From the NCBI GenBank assembly GCA_964036195.1, contig OZ038452.1, positions 19,417,785 to 19,481,784 of the forward strand: a stretch of 64,000 nt of DNA, in the 5' to 3' direction. A program made the translations under genes and the position numbers. This stretch comes from Sphaerolaimus hirsutus. Its lineage: Eukaryota > Nematoda > Chromadorea > Monhysterida > Sphaerolaimidae. The notes under the pieces are model-generated. The model was given only the letters and a program-made list of their open reading frames with translations, ran no database searches and was not told the origin of the DNA. Every line of letters begins with the position of its first letter. Position 1 is the first letter of the stretch. Shown here piece after piece: positions 1 to 11,200 of the stretch.

Positions 1-479
1 TCATTATATTGTTCATAATTTATTGTCAGTTTATGACAAAATACAGTTGCATTTTTATGTACGGCATTTACTCCGGTCAGTGGACAATAGTGGCTATGTA
101 TTGGAGTGTATAAAATATTTGAGGTGTTGTTTTTACTCATTCTAATAGCGGGACTAAAGTGATCGCCACGTCATTCTGACCATTTTAAGTGGTCAACCAT
201 CAAAATCGGTAGAGAATTCATGGCAATATGCAGTTTCTGCTGAGGGCGCAGCCACTAGAACACCTAAATATCAGAATTTTTACGTTTTCCGAAGTACCCG
301 GGTATTTCGGTCAGGAAAACGTAACAAAACATAATGGTATTTTTGGAAAACGTAAACGTAAACGTAAATATAAATACCCGAATAACCGGGTATTTCGGGT
401 AAACGTAAATACGTTTTTCCAACTCTGAGCCAAACACCCCAACTGCCCTCCTCCGACAACCCCCCCCCCACCCGCTTAG

Positions 480-1721
480 AACGGTGGCGTTCGTGAACGA
501 GAAGCCGCAGTTGAACGCGCTGCCGTCTGAAGTGCCGGCGCACGCAATCTGGCGCTGCCTGCCCGTGCACGCGAACGAGCCCTGGTGGACCTGGTACAAC
601 ATCTACCTCACCATCATACAGTACTTCGTGCCGTTGATCATCGTCGACGGGGCCTACGTGATCATAGCGTACAGGGTGTGGCTGGCCAAGCCGCACGAGC
701 ACAAGCAGGTGTCAGTCTGGGACCCGGTTGAATGACTGTGAAATGTAGACTGTCATGTTAAGTGTTATAAAGTATGTAAAATTTGCCAAGTAATGTAGGT
801 AAGTGGCAAACAAGTTTGCCACTTTACAGGGAATTTTACACGACTTTTGTCACTTCGCATGACGTTCTACATTTTACATAGCATTTTGCCGGGTCTATGA
901 GTGCCCCCAGGATGGCGAAAGAAAAAAGAGCAGAAGCGCCAGCGTGCTACAGCAGAACAATTTGCATATACAAGGCGCCAGCGTCGTCCACAGGACTTTC
1001 CACAAGGACAGACGGAAGGTAAGGCGTTCGGAACCGACGCACAAGGATATTTATTTTAAGACGGTCGCTCCCAGGTGGTCAAATTGTTAGTGATCGTCGT
1101 GGCGTTATTCACGTTCTGCTGGCTGCCTTATGAAACGTACTTGCTGCTCAGTGAGATTAGACCAAGAATAAATGTGTACGTTTGGCGCCTTTTTTGAAAA
1201 TTGTTATTTTGAAAGTGACCGATTGAACTTGCAGCTTCTACTACATCAATGTCATATTTATGACGGCGCACTGCCTGGCTATGTCAAACTCGTGCATAAA
1301 CCCAATCATCTATGGAATTTATAATGTGAGTCTAGCTACGCAAAAATTGACAATTAAGTCAATCAGGGGTCTCCTAGATTTCGGCCCTCCGGGGGTTGGA
1401 TAGATAGCAAATCGCTCCTCCGGAAGGGATAGTAGACAAATTTTTTGCCTCCGGGATAAATGGCTGGGCGGTTTGGGGGGGGTAACCCCCCTAGGAGACC
1501 CCTGGACAATAATTCATTAAAAAATCTATACCTCAAACCCCCCACCCAAGAAAAAATTCCAACGCGAATATCGCCGAGTGTTTTATCGCTGCTGCGGGCT
1601 GGGCGAGGCGGCCAGAACGGCGCTACAGAGCCACAGATTGATGTCGACCACGTGCAGACCGAACAACATGGAAATGGCCGATTCGGCGGCCAATTTTATA
1701 ACCAATGAACTGGGCAAGTGA
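480..1721 (+). CDS. RYamide/NPY-like neuropeptide GPCR, 3' half (partial)
   Basis: Seven-transmembrane peptide receptor of the rhodopsin class. Exons 480-708, 911-1018, 1075-1175, 1235-1325 and 1551-1721; all four internal junctions are GT-AG and keep phase (0, 0, 2, 0). The first visible exon holds extracellular loop 2 with its Cys (WRCLPV) and TM5 (IIQYFVPLIIV). The second is a Ser/Lys-rich intracellular loop 3 ending KDRRK. The third is TM6 with FTFCWLPYETY, the fourth TM7 with LAMSNSCINPIIYGIYN (the NPxxY motif), and the last a tail starting KKFQREYRRVFYRCC with palmitoylatable cysteines, stop at 1719. The TM6-TM7-tail signature resembles arthropod and mollusc RYamide receptors and the wider NPY/NPF group, so the ligand assignment is inference. 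TM1-TM4 lie left of the window. AATAAA at 1815-1820 is a likely polyadenylation signal. Confidence 0.85.
1364..1504. mobile_element. TIR element (CAGGGGTCTCC family) in GPCR intron
   Basis: Begins CAGGGGTCTCCTAG and ends with the inverse CTAGGAGACCCCTG, with the family's GGATAGATAGC and poly-G/poly-C tracts inside. It fills most of the last GPCR intron (1326-1550), leaving 46 bp to the splice acceptor. Flanks GTCAAT/GACAAT could be a degraded duplication. Confidence 0.7.
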
Positions 1722-2190
1722 TCGTTTCTATTCAGGTATTTTTATTGCGTAAATGTGTATTGGTTGATATCGACACGATTGTTCCCCACGCACGCAACTG
1801 AAATTTTCCAAATTAATAAATCTGTTTTGAACACGTTTGTGTTTTGCCATGACTAGGTAATCATTTTTCAGCTCCGCGCGAATGAAGTCGACGGAATCCT
1901 TATGCTGGTAAACTCTAATGTGTTTACAAACAGATTTATCAGCTTTGCAATTTTCGGTTGAACGTGAACCATGTTACGGTATTTACTCGAAATACCGCCC
2001 CACTCAAAATGGCCACTATGAAAAAAGCTCTAAATAGCCCCCATCAATTGAGTGTAAAGAGAACGTAAATTACAAAAGATGCGGTTTGTGATCCGGGAAA
2101 TGCAGAACACACGTTAAAGCTATGAGTGTGTGACGTTAGAACAGGGTTTATACTTAATATAAGTCTTTAGGCTCTTATGCATGGTGCTTA

Positions 2191-2353
2191 TTGGCCCCAC
2201 ACACGCTAGTTGACATCGACACCAAATGTCAACTTGTTCCATTCCTAATTCAAATATTGTGTTTGAATCGTTCGTCCACTAGTCAGTAAGCTTTGAATCG
2301 GGGTCGGTACCAGTTGACATTTGCTGTCGATGTCAACTAGCGTGTGGTGCCAA
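2191..2353. mobile_element. MITE with TTGGCCCCACACACGCTAG ends
   Basis: Inverted ends: TTGGCCCCACACACGCTAG then TTGACATCGACACC on the left, and the inverse on the right. Related copies are at 57630-58663 and 60776-61040. It abuts the next element, which shares the outermost motif. Confidence 0.7.
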
Positions 2354-2354
2354 T

Positions 2355-2599
2355 GTGCCTACACACACTAGTTTTCACCATGACTTCGTGTGAAAACTGA
2401 AATTTTTTAAAATGCAAATTTATGAACACGGTTGACTGATTTAATTTAAATTAAATTTGAATTTACATTAATAAAAGTTAAATTTAAAAATTTGAAAACC
2501 AGAAGACATATAGCACACAATAAGAGTAGGCTGAATGTCGCCATGTGGCCATTTCAGTTTTCACACATGTCACGGTGAAAACTAGTGTGTGTAGGGCCA
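2355..2599. mobile_element. MITE, CTACACACACTAGTTTTCACC family, copy 1
   Basis: Ends are inverted copies of CTACACACACTAGTTTTCACC. The interior is AT-rich with ATTTAATTTAAATTAAATTT. A second copy at 40544-40790 matches along its whole length with few differences, so both are real repeat units. Confidence 0.8.
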
Positions 2600-3360
2600 T
2601 TGTTGTATTTTTATACGTCTGCGTACATTACAAACACTAAATTAGTACTGGGAGTTCAAAAAATTTCTGGTAAAATAATAAGCCCTCAAAATACTCACTC
2701 TGAAACAATCACCCACGGGGGGGGGGGTATTTCGAGCAAATGCAGTATTTATAAACGTGACAGGTGTAATACCGAGGAATACTAGAACGGTAAGAAGGTT
2801 GGTGCTGTCTCCGGTGATTCCAGCAACAAACACGTCAAGTTCGTTGCACAGTTATGTCAGGGTTGAGCAAGCGCAGTGATTAACGCATAAAATTTATGTG
2901 TAATAAGAGCCCTGTGACCATACTTAACGGTATTCGTAATGACATATGTATTTACAAACATTTCGGTGGGGGTTGAATGGCTGAATAAATTTTCAATAGA
3001 CAGTTGACAGAATTGACAGTCAATATTGACAGAATAATATCAATTGACGGACATGCCTCTTCCCACCCAACGCCAGCATGTGTGCAGTACGGTTTGAATA
3101 TTCGAAAATTAAAAATATCATTAAGGGCTTTTGTGCAGTTGGAATAAAAAGTACATGTAATGAAAATCAGAAGATTCTTTCCATGAAATTTTAAAACATT
3201 TGGAAAATGTGTACAATTAAAATTTAGATAAAAAAATAAAAATAAGATCCTTCCAAGAGTACCATAAATTTTCTCAAAAGTTTGGACTGGTAGCCTTCGC
3301 AAAGGAAAGGCAAAGGCTGGTTTGTAATCTATTCTAGTCCTGGGTCTAGTGCACCCAGGG

Positions 3361-3579
3361 GCCAGTTCCGCAAAATGAGAAGTGAAATGGCAAAGGCGAA
3401 GTAAAAGCGCAAAGGCGATGTGAAACGGCGGGTGGATTTGCAAAAGCGAAGTAAAAAAATAAAAATAAAAAGTTATTTCTCTTCGCTTATGCCGTTTCAC
3501 TTGCCAATTCACTTCACCTTTGCGCTCTTACTTCGCATTTGCCATTTCACTTCTCACTTCTCATTTTGCGGAACTGGCA
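3361..3579. mobile_element. TIR element, GCCAGTTCCGCAAAATGAG family
   Basis: Left end GCCAGTTCCGCAAAATGAG, right end its inverse. The interior consists of AAGTGAAATGGCAAAGGCG-type short repeats on one arm and the complement on the other. Other copies: 37432-37664, 58826-59073 and a diverged relative at 20217-20487. The poly-G run near 3642 lies just outside. Confidence 0.7.
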
Positions 3580-3933
3580 CCAGGTCTATAAGTTATTACA
3601 CAAAGAGACGCGAATTTAGAAGATCACCAGTTAGCAGCGGGGGGGGGGGGGGGGGCGTCACGATCTCTTAATGCCCACGGAAGCGTCAATACATAAGCAG
3701 TTTCACCCAGATGCAGAATGCTCAAACAATCCATTTCTGTGGTTCAATCCGGTTCTCACCCGACATAATTTTCCACAAATATCCAATTTATACAATTCGA
3801 ACAATTTTCCAAATTGAATGCAATATGAATTCTATGGTCACCGTATTTACATAGCTCTCTATAACATATTTATTAGATGAATTATTGAAAAAATACTTCT
3901 TCAAGAAATTTGCCAAAAAAATGTAAATACCGG

Positions 3934-4183
3934 TATACTCCGGTTACTTTACACCCTGCACGCGTGGTTCCCGCTGGAAGTGTGCCAACGATGGTTAGCG
4001 CGTGCGAGTTTCATGAAAAGATGACAAAATTAATTGTTGTTATAATGTTATTCATTAACATATTCACATCGATGAATTTTTTCATCTTTTTTACAGAAAT
4101 CGCATGACTTAACAATCCTTGGCACGCTTCCAACACGAGACATAAATCAGTGCGACGGCAGAGTATCATGTCCGCCGAGTATA
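3934..4183. mobile_element. TIR element, TATACTCGGCGGACAT family
   Basis: Left end TATACTCCGGTTACTTTACA, right end CATGTCCGCCGAGTATA. The internal CACGCGTGGTTCCCGCTGG block is shared with the copies at 32791-33030 and 53971-54238. TA at the ends would suit Tc1/mariner-type targeting, but that is inference. Confidence 0.7.
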
Positions 4184-5288
4184 GGTATTTTCCAGAATAA
4201 CACAAGCATTGGACTGAGTTCTTTAATGAAAAATATGGAGGCCTGTATCCATATGGAATTTCAAACAAAACCATCACAAAAATCGATCGAACTGTGCCTC
4301 AGAATTGTGGTGAATGTCGAGTGATGTTGTCAAGTAAAAAAATCGTCCGACTGCAAATAGCTGTAAAAGCCGATAGATTGTTTCCATACGTTTTATGCTG
4401 TTTTTAATGATCATATTTCCGTTGAAAATATTTAATTTTTAGTTGAATTGATTAATAATTTTTTGTCACTTTTTATACCTTCATATAATTTTGCCAATAC
4501 AACATTTTCTAAAAATGGCACCGTTTGTCATGTCTCAGTACACTATGCCATTATAAAATTACTCATAAATACTCAAAATGAAGTAACAATGAAAGCGCGT
4601 CACGAAAACCAAACACCTGTAACAGTTGCAAAAATAGTTTGAGAAAAACGGTCGGGATCTAAAAAAGACAACATCACGACAAAACATCGGTTGAGCAGGG
4701 AGGACATACCAGTAAGTATCAGCTATCTATCTCGCCGAAAAACCTTTTTATCTATCTACCCCAAAAATTAAAATTTTCAGCTATCTATCCCACTTGTGCC
4801 CTAGCCCATTGGCAGCTGTAAAATAGATACAGGAAATTTTACAACAATACAGCGGACAATGCACTTCAATTTAGCGGAAGCAGTCAAGGCTTTTGTAAAA
4901 ATATGCCTTGAGTAGGCATCATACATGCCCATAAAAACTCTCAAAAAAGTGTACTTGTGTCTAAAACAATGGCAATCATTCTGTTGTCCAAGTCGAAAAA
5001 GACAAAATTTTTGGCTAATCTCGGCGCCTAAACACCTCAACCAGAGAAAAGCTCGCTTTGTGGACGCTCACATCTTCAGTTAACTCTACCCTGCGGTAAA
5101 CCTTCAGCTATCTTATCCAGCTACTCAGAGATCTAAAAATCTACTGAACGAAAATATATTGCGTGCAAAGCGATTCTGGAACGATCTGTTCAACGGTATT
5201 GGAGCGAATCAATACCTTAATAGAAACTTGGAAGTTGACTTAAAGCCACATAAGGGACCCACCTGACTTACCAATACATCACAAAATC

Positions 5289-8200
5289 TCAAAGAACACG
5301 CGCGGTCACTCTTACAAAGTACACCACACCGCTGACCAGCACCGCCAGCATGACGCGCGACAACGTGTCCGTCGCGCCCGGCATCGCGCCCACCAGACAA
5401 ATTTGCATCACCTGAGATGCAGACCCCGACGAATAAAAATAACGGGCAAAGATACTGATACTGACGCTAACAACAGAGTAGTAAACAGTAAACTTTTTTC
5501 AGTCGGGAGCCCGAAAAATCAATTTTCCAGTTCCGATCCCGAAAACCATACATCTAATTAGCAGAAATTGATGGCACTGATCCACGACGCTTGGCGTCGT
5601 GTTCAGGTTGATGTTTCAACCTCACTCAAACAAACCCATCCCAAACCCAACAAAAAAATACAGGGTGCGGCTGTGACACAAACCTCGCAGGGGCTGGACA
5701 GCCGCAGCCTTGCCAAGCAGTCGGCCACGTCGAGTGAGCTGAGCACGTAGTTCTTCACGCCGCCAGTAAGGCTGTCGCGGCAGTAGAGCACCAGCGACCG
5801 CTGCTGCTCGTCGAACGCCACGTAGCACTGCGCTAGGACGGGTGATGACCTGAAAACGTGGTTCAGGTTCTATCAGCTTCAACAAGATTTATTGGATATT
5901 TTTTGGGTAGGATATCATCAAGAACTGCTGGGGGCAGTTCCGCCCGAGCACTGTAATGTGAAAAGTCAAGTGTAAAATGTCATGTAAAATGTTAATCAAA
6001 ACACAAAAAGGAAATATTTCATTAGTGGCAAATTGACAATTGGCAAATTTGTATTACACTTGACATTACACTTTACAGCTTGGGATTGGCACCTGGGTTT
6101 TTATATTTGCTCGCAATAGTATTTACATATTTAAAGCGAGCAACACCCCATATTTTAATAACACAATAACATATTTATCAAATAACATACGGTGTCTCTC
6201 CGTTACAGGGCCGTATCCAGGGGGGGGGGGCGGGGGGGCTGCAGCCCCCCCCCCTCCCGGGGCGAGACCAGAAAGTGACCGGAAAATGCGACTTTTTCAA
6301 CGTCAGCGTAAAAAATTTTGCGCGCAAGCGCGCATTCTTCACCATACATAAAGGTATTATCATCTGATTTGCTCCATGTGGCCGCAAATCGTTGTAAATA
6401 CACTCAATGTTGTGCTTTTTGCTGTTTTGTATGTATATTTACATACATATACAGCGTTCCATGGCGCTGACGCCAACGCCAATAGCGCCATGGCGTGGCG
6501 CCTACTAATGGCGCCAGCGCCATAGCGCCATTCCGCCACTATTTAGCGAAAATTTTAGGGGGGGGGGGGCTGAGCCCCCCCCCCTCGCCGGCCGCCGTAA
6601 ACAAGCAGCCCCCCCCCGCTCAAAAATCCTGGATACGTCCCTGCTCCGTTATATGCAGAACAAGTGCTGGGCAGCTCCATGTTGAAAGCCAAATTCCTAG
6701 TTAGCAAGCTGTAGCGATCCCCACCGTGATACGTATGAGAGTAAACCGATTCAATGACACCGCTATCTGACCGGCGCAGCACGTAAACCTGTAATCGAAA
6801 TATTTACAACACAATAAATGGCATACGTAAGAAATGGATGTGGCAAAAAGCCTGACCTTGTGCCTGACATGTTGATGCGTATCGCCCGGCTTGAATGTAA
6901 CCACCATATTTGCATCCCCCGACGAATTGGGCGTCCAAGAAACATTGTTGACTTTTCCTGGGTGTCGTAAATTAACAATTTTTTAATTAGTTTGCCAATT
7001 TGGCTGCAAGAAACACACCATCCCCAATATCGAGTACACAAGGTCTGAAATGGAGAATAGTGCCAAGATACTCGTAGAAGTGCACAGCGCTCAGGTGAGC
7101 AACGATCAGTCCTTGCATGGCGGTACCTTCGCTGTAAAGTTATGAACATCGCGTATTTATAACGGAAAGTAAATACAACCATAACAGGTAACAGAGTAGG
7201 GTTCACGCGGGATTGACTTTTCGAGGTCGGGATGGGCATTTTGAATCTTCGGGATCGGAATTGAGGTCACGGGACCAGGATCGCGGTCGGGATCTCGAGT
7301 TTTCGGGATCGGTATCGGGATTTTCCCGCGATCCTGGCCTCAGGATCGGGATTTTGGCCAAAGTTCTGGTACGGAGGATTTTTCTAGAATTTTTTTAAAA
7401 TGGCTCAAACAGACTTGAACTAAAGAGTAATGGCATTAAAAGTCACACGGGCAGTGGCGTAGCCAGGGGGGGGCGGGGGGGGGGGGGCGGCCGCCCCCCC
7501 CCTTCCGGGGTGAGACATAGAAATGTCAGGAAATGTGTTCTGGTGCAACGGTTTTGGGGTCAATTTTCAAAAATTTTGCGCGCAAGCGCGCATTTTTGCT
7601 TAACATCACAGCCATTTTTACTTCACAGGTCGCGATTGCCTCAAGCTGTGTGAAAATGCACTCGTTTGCATCCATGTCGCTGTATATGTATGTAAAATAC
7701 ATACATTTACAGCAGTTTGTGGCGCCAATGGCGCCATGGCGCGGCGCCTACGAATGGCGCCAACGCCATGGCGTGGCGCCTACGAATGGCGCCAGCGCCA
7801 TGGCGCAAGTTCCTTACTATAGGGGTCAAATTTTAGGGGGGGGGGCCGCCCCCCCGTTCGCCGGGCCCCGTAAACAATCCGCCCCCCCCCCGCTCAAAAA
7901 TCCTGGCTACGCCACTGCACACGGGATATTTCGGTTCACATTTCTCAGTGCAAACAGTCATTTCTTTCACTTATTTATCTTTTGTTCTAAATTTTCCGAG
8001 ATCGGGATTTGAAAATTTTCGGGGTCGGGACGGAGATTGGCATTTTCATATTTCGGGATCGGGATTGGCGCTTCGGGATCGGGACCGATGAACTCCGAAA
8101 ATTATCGGGATTCGGGATCGGGATCGCGATCCCGTTTTAACCATGAACATGTGTAAAAAATCGAGATGCACCAGCCTACCTTCCAGTCTGGAGCCAAGCC

Positions 8201-11200
8201 AACTGCACAACTGGCGTCATATTAGCCGCACTCTCCTCAGGCAGCGGCCAGCGCCTGGTGACGCACAACACGGCGCCGCAGTCGCCGTCGTTGGAGTCCT
8301 CGTTGGACACGTCCACGTTGACCACGTGCTCCAGGTCGCACCGGTACACGTGGCCGTCTGCGCAGCCGGCCAGCGCGTAACGTTGACACACGGCCGCCGT
8401 GCCGCCGAACCAACACACAGACCAGATGGTGGAGGGCAGGGTGAACCTGGAAGTGGTTATTACAGGGATTGTTGAAGTGAGGGGGGTTCAAAATTCGAAT
8501 CGAAAATGTGAGAAAATCACAACAGTTTTTCGGTACCGCTAGAGACGCTATAAACAGCCCATTATCGGTTTAAAGTAAAAATTGACAAAAAGGAACAAAA
8601 ATTAACGATTTTGAGAGAAAATTTGGGAATAATCGCACAAAATCTGCTCCACGCAAAATAGACAGATAGCTGGGCGATTTTTTCTTTCTTTTTTTTTTGG
8701 GGGGGGGCTCACGGGAAAGTAGCCAACAAGTTTGCCTCGCGGTAGAGAGTTAGCTGAGCGGGCCTCCGGTATAGATAGATAACTGGCCGAGCTGGAGAAG
8801 CCCCTTATTAGAGACCCTGCAACGGGTCTACATGTCGAGCGGGTTTACATGTCTAGGGAGGCTACGTCATTGTCGACACCGCAAACGCAAACCAAGAAAA
8901 AGTAGTAAACAGACAGGCTAACGAGCACCAACTTTCTGATGGGATTACCGGTGAGCACGGAGCTGATACAGAGCACCTTGTCCATCGCGCCCGTCAGCAG
9001 GTTGCCATCGTGGCTGGGCGAGAAAGCGGCATCGCGCACACTCAACTTGTGCATGGACGAAAATTGCCGGTGCAATGATGCAGCCAGCTTCCCGTCGTTG
9101 TGCAAGACAATGCCCAGCTGCGAGCGCGTGCCATACGATTAAACGTTACAAAAGGCTAGGGTTTCAATGGGATTCATTTTTGAGATTTCGGGATCGGGAT
9201 TTGGATTAGACAGCGTCATGATATTAGAGGTTTTTGAATTGATTTGATCTAAAAAACACATGGATGCCAAAAAAGTGGTATAAAATGAACACTGGAAATT
9301 CCCGTTCACATTTCATAGTGCAGTATTTTTTTAAACTTTTGTTATCGTATGGATTGGGATTGGGGTCACGGGATCGGGATTTGAATATTTTCGGTACTGG
9401 GATTCATTTTTGACACTACCGGGATTGACTACCAAATCCCGAAATGTTCCGGAATTCGGGAATAGGAATCCCGTTTGAACCCTACAAATGGCGAACACAG
9501 CTGACAAAACATATGGTTCAACCCACCTTGTTGTATCCATGCGACTGAAATATGGCACTTTTGCCATTCCTCCCAACCACCAAGACGTTGAGCGTGCTAT
9601 CGAAAGCCATGCAGCGCATGTGCTTGTGCATGTGCTGTTGCTCGCGGTCCAAGTTCACCTCGGTGGCTAGCTCCATGGAGAAGAGAACGCGGTGCCGCAC
9701 CGCGGAGCTACTAGATGACGACATCTCAGCCGAGAGACGGCTGCGCTTCGAACTTGGCTCAGAGTCGCTGTGCGACCGTCTGCGTGTCAACGACGCAATG
9801 GAATTGGTTGAACTGGTGTACTCGGCGGACCGCATAGCATGAGCAGAATCCTTCCATAATTTAAATAGAATCCCGTGATAAATTTCATAGTAAAAACGAA
9901 ATATTATGATGAAAAACTGTATAATTTTTGGTTCATTTTTCAAATTGGTTATGGTAGGTTTCCATACTAAGTGTGATGCCCGCCGAGTATACTACAACAG
10001 CTTTTTACTAGACGCCATTTTCAACAAGATGCACTCACTCCTCGTTTAGTCGCTGTATGAGCATAGCAGTTTGAGCTTTCTCAGTTTCCAATTGCTGCAC
10101 CCGCCTGCGCTCTACATCCAGTGCGGCGCGCAGTTGTTCCACTTCGCAGTTATCCACGGCCTGCAATTTTCAGGCCAGTAAATAAATGGAAAAAACTCAA
10201 GCTTCAAACAATCGTGCAATACCATATCTCGTCGAAATACACCCGGGGTGCATTTTTTCGCGATGCAAATTTTGAGGGGGTAATTTTAAGGGGGTATTTC
10301 GAGGGGTGGGGGTTATTTCATAAGCTCGCTCACTCAGGGGGGTATTTCGTGGAAATACGGTAAATGAATATCATCAATGCACTACTACATTTCACCAACC
10401 TTCAACTTTTGAGCATAAATGACTCGAATATCGCGCTTGTACGCTTTGGCTTTGCAATTTGGACACTGCTTAAGCTGCTTGTTGCCGGGCATTAGCCACT
10501 TCTCAATGCATATCTGACCAAAAAGATGGCCGCAAGCCAACGACACTATTCTGTGTGGACCCGATGCGGTGTACTCCTCGTAGCAGATTATGCACAGCTG
10601 GAAAGGTGAGCGTGCAATGTTCTCCGCCTTAACGACATCGGAAGAGTAAATGTCAGGCAAAGTAGGAAATCACTAACCGAACTCTCGTCGTGTCCCCGTG
10701 ATGCATTCAAATCGGTGCCCTGTGCCGTCGATGTGCTCGGCTCGCCCTCATTTACGGGCACCACAGCTGGAGTTTTTTAAATTTATTTTGCGAAACTGAT
10801 TTTCAAAAAATTTATCGGTCAAAAATTCTAGAATCGAATGCATCACTTAAATGACGATCTCTACATCCCATCAAATATCGGATAAATTTCTCAAAAATGA
10901 ATATTGGCTATCGAAAAGTGACATCATTAACACAAAGCGTGTGCGCAACTAGTTTACCGGTAGCAGGGGTCGTCTCGAATGGGAGGGTTACCCCCCTCCC
11001 AAACCGCCCAGCTATCTATCTATCCCGGAGGCCGCTCAGCTATCTATCTATCCCGGAGGCAAAATTTTGGGCTACTACCCCCTAAACCCCCCCCCCCCCC
11101 CCAAGTCGCCCAGCTATCTACCTATCTGGAGCGATTTTTGAGAAACTATACCCCAATTTTCGCTCAAAATCGCTATTTTTCATACCTTTTTATAGATTTT

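Larger units (their letters stand above)
1722..5288. other. Gene-free spacer rich in small TIR elements
   Basis: No exon with splice support was found between the GPCR stop and the last RFWD3 exon. It contains CCGTATTTCCTCG-type fragments (about 1976-2150 and 2600-2785), two abutting MITEs (2191-2353, 2355-2599), a GTTCCGCAAAATGAG element (3361-3579), a TATACTC element (3934-4183) and diverged CTATCTATCCCGGAGG-type repeats near 4720-5140. Confidence 0.6.

Noticed and set aside
2952..3512. 186-codon minus-strand frame
   Set aside because: Spans a short-repeat transposon arm; the translation is repeat-derived.
7452..7917. Long G/C homopolymer runs as assembly or sequencing error
   Set aside because: The runs recur at the same position relative to the ends in several element copies, so they are part of the family, although exact lengths may be unreliable.
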